The notes under the pieces were generated by a model, which was given only the letters and a program-made list of their open reading frames with translations, did no database searches and was not told where the DNA came from. A stretch of 64,000 nt of DNA, from positions 84,243,574 to 84,307,573 of the forward strand of contig NC_087063.1 in the NCBI RefSeq assembly GCF_963678635.1, written 5' to 3'. The translations under genes and the position numbers were made by a program. Positions 36,833 through 47,184 of the stretch are shown here, piece by piece; within the stretch, counting starts at the first letter, position 1, and the number at the start of each line of letters is the position of its first letter. Source of the stretch: Symsagittifera roscoffensis. Its lineage: Eukaryota > Xenacoelomorpha > Acoela > Convolutidae.

Positions 36833-37841
36833 CGAAACTCCAGATGATGATGAAATCTTTCCTTTTATAGTAGATGCAGATACTGATAGAGGACAACACA
36901 TATTTTGTCAAAATTTACTCGTAAATTTATTTGAACCCGGAATCAGTCCATGTAAAACAGAGTTCCCCGATGTAAAAATCAAAAGACAAATCATAGATCA
37001 CTATCTAAAAGATATATGCAACATAACACAACAGTATGGAATCTACTCTATAGAATTCATTTCACCAAACCATAATGATAGAACATATACTATTCAAACA
37101 GACGATCTTGACTTAGAATTTTCAAAAGTTTTTTCAGAATATATAAAAAGCATCCAATACCATAACTCACAAAGAGCAAACTCCATTTTCACCAATGAAG
37201 TTTTCGCAATAATATATAGTTATATTTCGATATTAGAAAACGAAATCCCAATAACAAATGTCTCACCGACAGAAACATCTAAACATTTGAAAGTACGACA
37301 TGAAATCACACTACTCTCTAGTTATTTAAACATCATTAAAGAAAATTTCACGAAAGACGACGTTTCACAACATACAAAACACGATCTACAAAAAATTTTG
37401 GCATGGTTCATAATAGATTATTTCACACACAATATTGATTTAATTGCACAAGCAAGAAAAAATTTTAGACCCCAAAACTCGAACGATGATACCGCTATCA
37501 CAGAACAATCAGATTATGTTTGGGACCCCGAATGGTCTCATCCCGCATTTATAAGCTTCCCACAATCAATCTCAAGTCAAGCAATAAGTACGATATCTTA
37601 CATAAGAGATTATGTAAAAGTAATACCATTAACAATTGATGCAACACCATTAAACTATAATACATTTTTACCCGATACACAAAATAATAGTTTAAACTCT
37701 ACAGTCATACACAATGAAAACCTCAATGGAACTAGGAATCTTACTCAACAAGATATCCAGACACCATCACACTTCATAAATGAAGAAATTGTACACACAC
37801 AACTACACAACAAAGTATTTCACCAATACGCCCAAATTTAA
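36807..37841 (+). CDS. Element ORF2, 344 codons, unknown
   Basis: Starts within ORF1 and ends 86 nt before the Gag-Pol ATG. It has an acidic N-terminus (residues ~8-26, GDETPDDDE and DADTD), then a mainly helical-looking middle (about 45-220) and a polar Asn/Thr-rich C-terminus. No zinc knuckle, signal peptide or recognised fold. It sits where Gag would start in simple elements, yet a separate Gag core and zinc knuckle lie in the next frame. It might therefore be an extra matrix-like or accessory protein. The Gag-Pol frame is already open from 37784, in -1 relation over the last 58 nt of ORF2, so a frameshift link is possible though no classical slippery site was found. Confidence 0.7.
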   Translation: MSSTHTPGDETPDDDEIFPFIVDADTDRGQHIFCQNLLVNLFEPGISPCKTEFPDVKIKRQIIDHYLKDICNITQQYGIYSIEFISPNHNDRTYTIQTDDLDLEFSKVFSEYIKSIQYHNSQRANSIFTNEVFAIIYSYISILENEIPITNVSPTETSKHLKVRHEITLLSSYLNIIKENFTKDDVSQHTKHDLQKILAWFIIDYFTHNIDLIAQARKNFRPQNSNDDTAITEQSDYVWDPEWSHPAFISFPQSISSQAISTISYIRDYVKVIPLTIDATPLNYNTFLPDTQNNSLNSTVIHNENLNGTRNLTQQDIQTPSHFINEEIVHTQLHNKVFHQYAQI

Positions 37842-37876
37842 CAACACCAAGAAATACAAATCCTTCACAAACACAG

Positions 37877-37882
37877 GTAACC
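37877..37882 (+). promoter_or_regulatory. Candidate splice donor ahead of Gag-Pol
   Basis: ACACAG|GTAACC. The Gag-Pol frame, open from 37784, is cut in phase 0 here, which is the phase required by the ATG-less ORF at 46051. Confidence 0.4.
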
Positions 37883-37927
37883 TTACAATCAACCGTTAAA
37901 CCTTCGGTTGCCCCTAAATATTCACAT

Positions 37928-40900
37928 ATGGATTACCAAACATACAGACCCATGACAATACCATCAAAAACACGCAAAACATTCACTAGAAACAACTTTA
38001 CAGACCATAATTATAATTATACACATCCATCAAAAACATATAATCAACCACAAAGAAATTTTAACCAATATACAAGATCTCGAAATTGGGATAACCCAAT
38101 GACCCAACCTAATTCAATAAATTTCCAAACAAATCCTCCACAGGATCACAGTGAAAATTACCCATTTTTTCAACAAAATAAAAATAAAAAACAGACATCT
38201 TATCAAATGGATTATTTATCCTCAGATGATGATTTCTTACAACCAGATATATTTGCACCAAATACTCAAGAATATCGTAGACAAGGAATACAGAGAACAC
38301 GTACAAATCATAGAAATTTTTCTCCACAATCAATAGATGCACAACATCAACAACCAATTCAACAACAAAATCTAATTAATACACAATCTTTTCAACCAAT
38401 TCAACAACAAAATCCAATGACTGCACACTCGTATCAACCATCACAAATGCAAAATGAAATACCACTCCCATATTATCTCCAACAACATGAAATAACAAGA
38501 AACCAACTTTCAAATTTTTCTCAAATGCCAAATGCAGCAGAATCATTACAAATGACAATGAATCCATACCTTATGGGTGGATCATCAATAACATCAAACA
38601 AACCTTTAATGGTTTTCACAGGAACAGACCCTGAATACTCTGTAGAAGATTATTTAAATGCAGTAACAGCAAACCTGATTTTAAATATTGGACCTGAACC
38701 AATAAATACGCCACTACATCAAAACTGGATACATCGACGCACAGCGTTAATACAAACAACCTTAGATGGCGCAGCCCAAAAATGGTTTTCAGTACTACCT
38801 CTAGAAATAAAATCAAACTGGAAAAGGTTTACACAGGAATTTTCAAAAATGTTTGACTCCGAAAGAAACAAACAACAACAAAGAGTTTTATGTAATGAAA
38901 TTCGCAGATTACCAAACGAAACCATCAAGCAAATAGCAGTACGAATCGAAACACTAGTTCGAAAAGCATATTCACTAAATACACACGACTATAAAAACAC
39001 AAAGATGACAGAAATCTTAATGATGACCTTAACACCACAATTAAGGAAAATAGCAATAAAAAAGAGAGCATCCCATCCTTCTTCAATTCGAGAACCCGAT
39101 TTAGATTTTCAAAAACTAGTAGACAAATTAGAACAAGCAGAAATCACGATGAAACTAGAAGAAACGGAAAATCTGAAATTACAATACGTTAATAGAATTG
39201 AAACGACTCCCACTAATATTAATAATATACAGGAATCAGAGACAGACCTCGTTGAAAAAATCACTGAAATACTCAATATTTATGAAAAGAACCCAAACTT
39301 CAAAGGCAAACCATCTTTCAAAAAATGGTGTAATTATTGCCGACGATACGGACATAGTATTTCCGAATGTAGACAAAAACAACAAGACAATCAAAATAAA
39401 CCTCAAAAATATAAAGAACCAAATAAATCATTCTATCAATACATGAAAAAAGATCAAAATCTACCGAACAAAACAGTCCACAGCAACAACAGTTCAGGAA
39501 AACCACTCCCGAACAATACAAATTATACAAGAAATCAATCACCATATAACTCAAGTTATAGAGGAAGATCACCAGAACGAAGAAACACGAATAATTCATC
39601 ACAAAATCACTACAATAGACCAAATAGTCGAAATAACTACTCCAGATCAAATTCAAATACACAACGATTTGTTTCTAGATCTAATTCCCAATCAAGAAAT
39701 AACTACTATCCAAACAACCAATCACGAAATTCATCATACAATAGGAATAGAAACTACTCCTATAATCGAAATAGAAGTTATTCAAACAACCGAAACCAGA
39801 ATTACCCGAACAATCAATCAAGGAATAACTCATATAATAGATCGAACTATAACAGACCAAACAACAATTATCAAAACAGATCGCGAAATAATTCACAAAA
39901 TCGACACTCAAGTTATAATAATCGTTATAGAAATTATTCCCAATCACCACACCGGAATAATAATAACTATAATAATTCTAATAATCGCCACAGAAGTAGT
40001 ACACCTAAACATCAAAGACATATTAATCAAGTACAAACTAATCCAGAAACAACATCAGACCCTCCAGGTATTGATGACACAGTAACTGATACGTTACAAC
40101 TCAATCAAATAAACTGTACATCATCAGATTCAGAAAGTGATACTGAAAACACTCTTTCTATCAATATGATAAAAGTCGAAAATGACTATGAATCTGTCAT
40201 ATATGAACAACCCTTTCCATCACACATATATGAAAATCAATCAGAATTTCTTCAAAATTATTACACTACACCCATAAATTCCACACCAACGACGCAAGAA
40301 ACAAATGAGATTAACACTACAAATCAAACCAATAAAAATATCAAAACAAAATGCTTGAATACAAACCACATTTATCAAAATATACAAAAAGAACAACCCA
40401 AAGAGAAAATTTGGACAATTCCATTTCTCTTAGAAAGCCCAAGAAATAAAGAATTTCAACCACCAGACCTTGAAATAGATTTTTTAATTGATTCAGGAGC
40501 AGAATCAAACATAATAAACATCCCCACATGGAATGAAATAAAAACTTTACACCCAAAGCTAACACCTCTTGAAACCTCCAGTAAGTTAGCAACAGCACAA
40601 GGATCAACATTGATAAACTACGGAAAAATCCAATTATTTCTCCTCCCCACCAGAACAATGGAACAAAGCAAAATTTTAAATAAGCCATTTAAACAAATAT
40701 TCCATATCACTGACATTAAATATAATATCATTGGAATACCATTTATTTCGAAGTATATACCAACAATTAACATACTAAATAGTAAAATATTAATCAAAGA
40801 TAAATATACAAAAACAAAAGAAACATCCTTAACATTTTTTCAAAGATTAAATAAACAACCACCATTCTTTTCAAAATTCTACCCGATATTTAACCAACAA

Positions 40901-43900
40901 AGAAAACACTTGAAACCACTATCAGGAAATATCTATAATTTTTCAATCAAACAAGTTCACCAATATGATAAAGAACAAAACAAACAAAAATTTTATATGT
41001 CAGAATTTGAATTCAAACCTATTCACAAATTTTTCAAAATCACAATCTCATCCATAAAATATTTGAAAAATTCGAATTCCGATATCATTTCCTTACATGT
41101 CTATAACAACACACCTTACCAAGTAACATTACCTTTAGGACTTTTAGGATATTGTGAAACCAACGCTACAATATCACCAATACACGAAAAAGCCTATCGC
41201 GTAAATAATATACTCCAATTACTAGATATTTGCCAATCTACAATTCTTAATGAAGAATTATCTATAAATAATATAATAAGTAACGAAAACAGAAATACGG
41301 ATTATTTCACAAAAACTCCATATTTCAAACCTACATTCAACATAAGTAACTACACAGAGGACCAACAGAAATTTTTAACAATGTTTAATTTCCAACATTC
41401 ACAAATAACACAAGACGAATTCGAAAAGTTAGCCAAACAGCTAATTGAATATTCATCAGTCTATGCAACATCAAAATTCGATGTTGGAAAAATCAGTTCA
41501 TCACTATATCTCCCGTTAAAACCAAACGCAGTTTTCAAAAAACAGAGAGCAAGTAAAGTACCAATTCACTTACATGATAAAGTGAACAGATTACTCGATA
41601 TTTTAGAACAATACAACATTATATCACCAGTTAATAAAGAAGAACAACCAAAAGGGAACACATTTATCAACCCCGTTATCATTCTAGCTAAAGGAGAATC
41701 ATTAAAAATCGTTCTCGATGCTAGATACCTCAATTCACTTATAGATGAATCAAAATGTAATTGGCCCATTGAACCAATACAAGTTATTTTAACAAAAATA
41801 AACGGCAAATACTTTACAACCGCCGATATGAATAGTGCATACAATCAAATGCCACTAGATGAACAATCACGACGTTTAACACAATTTGTTATCGGAAACC
41901 AACAATATGAATTCAACCGCTTATTCTATGGAATATCCATAGGACCAGCAGCATTTTCAGCTTTTATGAGCAAAATTTTTAGACCACTAATACTCAAGAA
42001 AAACGCAATCACCTATTTAGACGATGTTTTTATGCAATCACAAACAAAAGACGAAATGTTCAGTGTTTTAGAAAAATATCACCAAATACTTCAGAACGAA
42101 AATCTGAAGGCCGCCCCCGATAAATCACACTTCTTTTTGACAAGAGTTAAATTCTTAGGACATAATATAGAAAGAAAAACAATCACTCCATTGAAATCAC
42201 GCATTGACGCTATTCAAAAACTTCAACCACCAACAAATAAAAAGAAAATCCAAGAATTTCTTGGAATGTTAAACTTTTTAAGTAAATATGTTTATAAAAT
42301 GCAATTATATCTACGACCATTTTATAACATCCTTAGACAACAAAATAATTTTGAATGGAACACAGAACATCAAACACGATTTGAAGAAGTAAAGAAACTT
42401 TTAACTGAACAAATTTCAAACACAATTCCAGATTCAAATCAACCATTTTATGCAATGTGCGATGCTTCGAACTTTGGCATCGGTGCAGCACTATTACAAT
42501 CACATAATGGTACAAATAAAATGAACCTCATATCAGCAAATTCTCGATTATTCACTCAAGCAGAGCTACGACTCTCAACTCTAATGAGAGAATGTACAGC
42601 CATAATATATACACTGACAGAATATGAATTTCTGATACTTGGATCAAAACATCCAACAGTTCTATTCACAGACCATAAACCAATCATCTTTCTCTTTACA
42701 CAAAAATCTAACCCAAACCACCGAGTTTACAGATTTCAACTAATTCTAATGAAATTTCCAAACTTACATATAGTTTGGACTGCAGGAAAAAATCTTGCAT
42801 TACCAGACACCTTAAGTCGAAATACACCACCTGAATTACTTACACGAAAAACAACAGTTGAAATACCCAAAAACATAAAATTCTACCTTGCAGAAAACGA
42901 AACATCACCCCGATTGGAATGCAAATATGCAGTAAAAACTGATATTGAACAATCACAAATAAATAATTTACAACATTTCCCACTTTATTTAGATTGTCAA
43001 AATAATCATTATGAAGTTGATTTACTTGGAACATCAACTTTCAAACCAATCCCATATTCTCAATGGATAAAAAATAACACTCAACAAAAACGAACAAAAC
43101 AACACCCGCCTAAGAAAGACCATTTTCCACTAATTGAAAAAGAAGATTTAACTGATAAAATAAATTTATCAGGACCACAAACAAATGATTCAAAATACAC
43201 AATAAATCAAGTTTTTGACCTTCACGACCCACTTGATACAATACCCTTATCTAAATTAGAAATCGAAAACATTTTTCTCCCCCCAACAGAAATAATTACA
43301 ATTTCAACACTGAAACAATATCAAAACCTTGACCCAGTAATTCGACAACTGAAATCATGGCACAAATATAAAACTAAACCTATCAAAGCAGGTTCAACCA
43401 TTCTAGGAAACAAAACACTCCTCCGATACTTTCGCAAATTTAACAACACAACAATTAACGAAAATACAGACCTTTTAGAGTATAACCTGAATGAATCTAC
43501 AGTTCCATGTCTCCCTTTAAGTATGATTCTTATAGCTTTTAATATTTCACATACACAAAATATTAAAGGACACTCTGGATCAGAAAAAACATATTCAAAT
43601 TTTATACAAAACTTTTATTTCCCAAATGCACCAATTTGGATAAAAGTACTATGGAATGACTGTATAGTATGTCAACTAAATAAACCTTACCCAAATCAAA
43701 AACAAATAGCACAAAAACAAGATTTTAAAGGACAAAGTTTGTACTTTAATCATCGTATCTCATTTGATACTAAAGGACCAATTTCACCCTCATCAGAAGG
43801 AAACTCCTACATTATGGTAATTGTTGACGCATTTACACATTATGTAGCACTTAACCCAGTACCACATTGTAACGCTTATTACGCTTACACAACACTCTAT

Positions 43901-45028
43901 GAACACTGGATAGCAAAATTCGGACTACCAGAAATTTTAGTTACAGACAACGGTACAGAATTCATAAATAATGAAATTATCACACTATGTCATTTATATA
44001 ACATTAAACACAAACCACGTACATCTCATGCACCTTGGACAAACGGCTTAGTCGAAGGTATGAACCGTTCATTACAAGAATATCTTAGATGTTTCATCAA
44101 CGGAAATGATACAAAATATACCGAATGGTCAGCAGATGTAAAATTATTTCCCTTAGCATATAATTCACAAATTACGACAACTTTAGGAATGTCACCATAC
44201 GAAATGGTTTTTAACCAAAAGCCACGCAAACCAATAATGTTTACAGCAAATTCTCATAAAAACGCACAAGGTTATTGTCAACCAAAAAAAGACTCAATTT
44301 GTTATAACCTACCTTTACATACACACGATGAAGATCATTTTCATCACCCACAAATTCTTAAACTAGCCTCCGGTACACACACCGAATGGATTCTAAATAG
44401 AGATAAAAAACACAATGAAATTTATCAAAAAATAACAAAAAATTTATTACAAAGACAAAACATTAATGAACAAATCAATTCACGTTTTACACCAGCCTCC
44501 GATTTAAAAATTGGAACATTTGTTTTAATACCTAATTTTAATACTCAAAAAGGAATTTCTAAAAAATTACAACCCCTTCGAAAAGGACCATACCAAATAA
44601 TTGCAAAACCCACTGATGTCACATATAAAATTACCGACTCAAACAAAAAAGAAATCGTTCAACATCGAAACAACCTATTACCTTATTACCCAAAAGAATA
44701 CGCACTCCGCGAATTAACTCAATTATATTCTTTCACAGGATTAAAAATCATTCAAAATGAACCACATCTGAAAAACACAGAACAAAATGATAACCCCACC
44801 GAAAATCAAAACACAAAACCAACCGCCACCAAAATCAATACACAAAATCATAAAGAATCCCCAAAACAAAGAAAAAATAGAAAAATGACCGAACAAATAA
44901 TACCCCAAGAACAAATCGACAAATCAGAAAATAGAAAAACAACAAGACTCCGAAATCAACCACGTAAAAACTATAAAATATTCATCCCCCAATCTAAAAT
45001 TTTAAAGAAAGTGGAATTTCAAAAGTAA
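37928..45028 (+). CDS. Gag-Pol polyprotein, 2366 codons, single frame
   Basis: Builds the particle, copies the RNA and integrates the cDNA. Residues 1-220 are Gln/Asn/Pro-rich. A retrotransposon Gag core spans about 228-425. A CX2CX4HX4C zinc knuckle lies at 468-481, and an Asn/Ser/Arg/Tyr-rich disordered stretch follows at about 498-700. The protease active site DSG is at 855-857. RT has the first catalytic Asp at 1300 and YLDD at 1363-1366. RNase H acidic residues are D1512, E1555 and D1582. Integrase has a zinc domain with H1875, H1882, C1912 and C1915, and the catalytic triad D1947, D2007, E2043 (35 residues between the last two). A GPY/F module starts at about 2220, and the tail is basic. 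No stop or shift interrupts it, and all key residues are present. Gag and Pol are fused without a stop or frameshift, and the length exceeds that of typical gypsy Gag plus Pol. Confidence 0.95.
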   Translation: MDYQTYRPMTIPSKTRKTFTRNNFTDHNYNYTHPSKTYNQPQRNFNQYTRSRNWDNPMTQPNSINFQTNPPQDHSENYPFFQQNKNKKQTSYQMDYLSSDDDFLQPDIFAPNTQEYRRQGIQRTRTNHRNFSPQSIDAQHQQPIQQQNLINTQSFQPIQQQNPMTAHSYQPSQMQNEIPLPYYLQQHEITRNQLSNFSQMPNAAESLQMTMNPYLMGGSSITSNKPLMVFTGTDPEYSVEDYLNAVTANLILNIGPEPINTPLHQNWIHRRTALIQTTLDGAAQKWFSVLPLEIKSNWKRFTQEFSKMFDSERNKQQQRVLCNEIRRLPNETIKQIAVRIETLVRKAYSLNTHDYKNTKMTEILMMTLTPQLRKIAIKKRASHPSSIREPDLDFQKLVDKLEQAEITMKLEETENLKLQYVNRIETTPTNINNIQESETDLVEKITEILNIYEKNPNFKGKPSFKKWCNYCRRYGHSISECRQKQQDNQNKPQKYKEPNKSFYQYMKKDQNLPNKTVHSNNSSGKPLPNNTNYTRNQSPYNSSYRGRSPERRNTNNSSQNHYNRPNSRNNYSRSNSNTQRFVSRSNSQSRNNYYPNNQSRNSSYNRNRNYSYNRNRSYSNNRNQNYPNNQSRNNSYNRSNYNRPNNNYQNRSRNNSQNRHSSYNNRYRNYSQSPHRNNNNYNNSNNRHRSSTPKHQRHINQVQTNPETTSDPPGIDDTVTDTLQLNQINCTSSDSESDTENTLSINMIKVENDYESVIYEQPFPSHIYENQSEFLQNYYTTPINSTPTTQETNEINTTNQTNKNIKTKCLNTNHIYQNIQKEQPKEKIWTIPFLLESPRNKEFQPPDLEIDFLIDSGAESNIINIPTWNEIKTLHPKLTPLETSSKLATAQGSTLINYGKIQLFLLPTRTMEQSKILNKPFKQIFHITDIKYNIIGIPFISKYIPTINILNSKILIKDKYTKTKETSLTFFQRLNKQPPFFSKFYPIFNQQRKHLKPLSGNIYNFSIKQVHQYDKEQNKQKFYMSEFEFKPIHKFFKITISSIKYLKNSNSDIISLHVYNNTPYQVTLPLGLLGYCETNATISPIHEKAYRVNNILQLLDICQSTILNEELSINNIISNENRNTDYFTKTPYFKPTFNISNYTEDQQKFLTMFNFQHSQITQDEFEKLAKQLIEYSSVYATSKFDVGKISSSLYLPLKPNAVFKKQRASKVPIHLHDKVNRLLDILEQYNIISPVNKEEQPKGNTFINPVIILAKGESLKIVLDARYLNSLIDESKCNWPIEPIQVILTKINGKYFTTADMNSAYNQMPLDEQSRRLTQFVIGNQQYEFNRLFYGISIGPAAFSAFMSKIFRPLILKKNAITYLDDVFMQSQTKDEMFSVLEKYHQILQNENLKAAPDKSHFFLTRVKFLGHNIERKTITPLKSRIDAIQKLQPPTNKKKIQEFLGMLNFLSKYVYKMQLYLRPFYNILRQQNNFEWNTEHQTRFEEVKKLLTEQISNTIPDSNQPFYAMCDASNFGIGAALLQSHNGTNKMNLISANSRLFTQAELRLSTLMRECTAIIYTLTEYEFLILGSKHPTVLFTDHKPIIFLFTQKSNPNHRVYRFQLILMKFPNLHIVWTAGKNLALPDTLSRNTPPELLTRKTTVEIPKNIKFYLAENETSPRLECKYAVKTDIEQSQINNLQHFPLYLDCQNNHYEVDLLGTSTFKPIPYSQWIKNNTQQKRTKQHPPKKDHFPLIEKEDLTDKINLSGPQTNDSKYTINQVFDLHDPLDTIPLSKLEIENIFLPPTEIITISTLKQYQNLDPVIRQLKSWHKYKTKPIKAGSTILGNKTLLRYFRKFNNTTINENTDLLEYNLNESTVPCLPLSMILIAFNISHTQNIKGHSGSEKTYSNFIQNFYFPNAPIWIKVLWNDCIVCQLNKPYPNQKQIAQKQDFKGQSLYFNHRISFDTKGPISPSSEGNSYIMVIVDAFTHYVALNPVPHCNAYYAYTTLYEHWIAKFGLPEILVTDNGTEFINNEIITLCHLYNIKHKPRTSHAPWTNGLVEGMNRSLQEYLRCFINGNDTKYTEWSADVKLFPLAYNSQITTTLGMSPYEMVFNQKPRKPIMFTANSHKNAQGYCQPKKDSICYNLPLHTHDEDHFHHPQILKLASGTHTEWILNRDKKHNEIYQKITKNLLQRQNINEQINSRFTPASDLKIGTFVLIPNFNTQKGISKKLQPLRKGPYQIIAKPTDVTYKITDSNKKEIVQHRNNLLPYYPKEYALRELTQLYSFTGLKIIQNEPHLKNTEQNDNPTENQNTKPTATKINTQNHKESPKQRKNRKMTEQIIPQEQIDKSENRKTTRLRNQPRKNYKIFIPQSKILKKVEFQK

Positions 45029-45626
45029 TTTTAACATTATACTTCACTATCTTGAAACCTTCAAAACATTTTTCATTTACATTTTTCAAAATAACATGCT
45101 GACAAGTACGTAATAATTCTAGTTCAAAATAAACAAATAGGATTCATCCAATCCGTCACTTTCTCTAACTCAAACTAAGACCAATTAGACGAATCATATA
45201 GAACTCCAGGCACATCTATAACTATAACTTTACGACCTCCAGGTCAAAAATAAGCAAACCACTCCAACTTGACAACTAAAATAAATATCACCATAATACC
45301 GTACCCCTCCCTTATCTAATAACCCAAAGATCAACAATATTTCCCCAACTCAGACCACGAATACCCCCAAAGCAAATTTGTTAACTTAGCCTAAAGTAAC
45401 AAAATGAACATTTTAATTAGCCTAAAGTATAAAAATCTCACCATACCCCGGATCATTTGACAAACAAAAATAAAGAAAAAGACGACCTCCCAGTCACCAT
45501 GAAAATTGCCCCCAACAATTTTTTACAAAACTCAACCCACTTATCAAAAAACTAATAAATAATCCGACCACACTTGAAAATCGCCTCAAACAGCAAAAAA
45601 TATTCGACCAAGAGATCATTTCTTAA
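45029..45626 (+). other. Noncoding spacer between Gag-Pol and the small membrane ORFs
   Basis: No frame of note. It contains repeated short strings: CGACCTCCAGGTC / CGACCTCCCAGTC (about 45232 and 45483) and TAGCCTAAAGTA twice (about 45388 and 45419). It might carry the acceptor or control region for downstream messages. Confidence 0.4.
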
Positions 45627-45857
45627 ATGCTCTTCTCTCAATCAGTTACTCAAATACTCATAAATCTTAAACATTTTTTTACAATACTTGAAACCTTTAT
45701 AATATTTCTTTTTGATATACTTGAATCTTTTCTAATAATCCTAATCATTTTTTGTAACATTTTTTTAATTTTCTACACTATACTCGAACTATTCCTCCAA
45801 CTTTCCAAAACCCTTGATTACATCCACAGGTACGAGTCATATAACTTGTCTAAATGA
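45627..45857 (+). CDS. Small membrane ORF a, 76 codons
   Basis: Almost entirely hydrophobic: Phe, Ile and Leu dominate residues ~10-60, enough for two membrane passes with no signal-peptide-like cleavage site. Its stop overlaps the next start as ATGA at 45854-45857. A strong donor-like CACAG|GTACGAG lies inside at 45830, near the C-terminus. It could be a viroporin-like or leader-type membrane protein, or a coincidence of T-rich sequence. The tight junction with ORF b favours a real pair. No homolog recognised. Confidence 0.4.
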   Translation: MLFSQSVTQILINLKHFFTILETFIIFLFDILESFLIILIIFCNIFLIFYTILELFLQLSKTLDYIHRYESYNLSK

Positions 45858-46042
45858 TACGAACAATTTTCAGTAGAACCGATATTTTTTTATTGTTTGT
45901 AATTTTCATAGCATTCTTATCATCCCTCATTTTGACCATCTGTAAATGTATAAAGAAAGCAATCCTCACATTTGCCCTAGCAACAGTCCTTCTAATTCTT
46001 TTTTTGGAAGAATATTATAATAAACATAAACCTTCTCACTAA
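45854..46042 (+). CDS. Small membrane ORF b, 62 codons
   Basis: Starts in the ATGA overlap with ORF a. It has a short basic N-terminus (MIRTIFSR), a hydrophobic helix, a CKCIKK turn, a second hydrophobic helix and a charged end (EEYYNKHK). The shape is a two-pass hairpin membrane protein. Function unknown. Confidence 0.4.
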   Translation: MIRTIFSRTDIFLLFVIFIAFLSSLILTICKCIKKAILTFALATVLLILFLEEYYNKHKPSH

Positions 46043-46050
46043 AGTAATAA

Positions 46051-47184
46051 TTCAAAAAACCATCAAAAATTGCTACCCAACAGTCACAGAATCAGTCTTC
46101 ACCGACATCATCCCAAGATAACCAAACACCACCTTCAACTACTCAAAATCCTCAAACATCTACACGAATTTCTTTTCAAGACAATCCATACACTTTTGAA
46201 GAACGACATGCTCGTTTATCAGAACCACTAGAACCAGTTCAACGACAAGCACCTTTAAGCGAACCAACATATAACCTATATCCAACACTACCACAAGAAC
46301 TAAGTAGAATAAAAAATTCTAGTCAAAACCAAAATACAGTCGAAATAAATAGACAAATTATACATCCTCGACGAAACAGAAATTTTCAAACTCCCCGAGT
46401 TCATTTTGATATACCTCAATCCCCATCACAAAACACTCCAGAAAACCCCATTGGTATATTACCAGAAACCCCTACGCTTCTTTCACAACGTAGCACCTCA
46501 AGCCTACCATCAGATTACTTAGGTTCAACACCAACATCTGAGCAAATACGTGAAAATCCTTTCAACCCCACAAACCAAACATCACGATTTCCATATTGGA
46601 CTACACATTCATTTACACAAGGTGAACCAAATTTAGTCAATGACCCCATAGATATTTCTACGGATACAACAACATCCTCATCACTACCAGAAACATTATC
46701 ACTACCATCAACACCATCAATAAGCCAGATTTCACCACCACCTTTTAACTTAAATTTTCCAAATAATCTCGACGCCAGATATCGAGAACAATCATCAACA
46801 AATATTCCTTTAAGACTAGATTGGAATACATTTACAGCACCTCCACCATTATTTGGACAACATCAAGAAAGTAACCGCCTTCATAACTGGGCACTTAATA
46901 GATTACAATATCGCCAAGATATTCACAACGATATCCGTGATCACAATATTCAAATACTCCAACAAAACAGTTTACAATTAAAGTTTGAAATCACAGTTAA
47001 GTTAAATAATATTACCCAACATCCCTACCCATTAAATCCACCTAACATAACAGCTCAATCACTACCACCACCGTTTATAACTACTGAAGTAATATACAAA
47101 TACGACAGATATACCAAAAACACAATTGGCTACATTACATTTTATAATCCATACTCAGGATTATCATACACATGCATATTCTAA
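46051..47184 (+). CDS. ATG-less ORF, 377 codons, probably a spliced 3' exon
   Basis: Open from the stop at 46048-46050 to TAA at 47182-47184 with no Met codon anywhere, so it cannot start in place with ATG. The first two thirds are Pro/Ser/Thr/Gln-rich and look disordered. The last ~120 residues look folded (LRLDWNTFTAPPPLFG, then alternating hydrophobic strands ending NPYSGLSYTC). It overlaps the envelope-like start by 13 nt. AG acceptors after 46083, 46089 and 46095 all enter in phase 0. It does not overlap ORF b in frame, so frameshifting from ORF b is excluded. It was missed by start-based gene finding because it lacks ATG. Confidence 0.65.
   Translation, partial: FKKPSKIATQQSQNQSSPTSSQDNQTPPSTTQNPQTSTRISFQDNPYTFEERHARLSEPLEPVQRQAPLSEPTYNLYPTLPQELSRIKNSSQNQNTVEINRQIIHPRRNRNFQTPRVHFDIPQSPSQNTPENPIGILPETPTLLSQRSTSSLPSDYLGSTPTSEQIRENPFNPTNQTSRFPYWTTHSFTQGEPNLVNDPIDISTDTTTSSSLPETLSLPSTPSISQISPPPFNLNFPNNLDARYREQSSTNIPLRLDWNTFTAPPPLFGQHQESNRLHNWALNRLQYRQDIHNDIRDHNIQILQQNSLQLKFEITVKLNNITQHPYPLNPPNITAQSLPPPFITTEVIYKYDRYTKNTIGYITFYNPYSGLSYTCIF

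Noticed and set aside
37834..37840. AAATTTA as a -1 ribosomal frameshift site between ORF2 and Gag-Pol
   Set aside because: The heptamer is not in the phase required for slippage from the ORF2 frame.
39669..40085. 138-codon plus-strand frame inside Gag-Pol
   Set aside because: An out-of-frame reading of the Asn/Arg-rich low-complexity region (Ile/Thr-rich); a shadow of the real frame.
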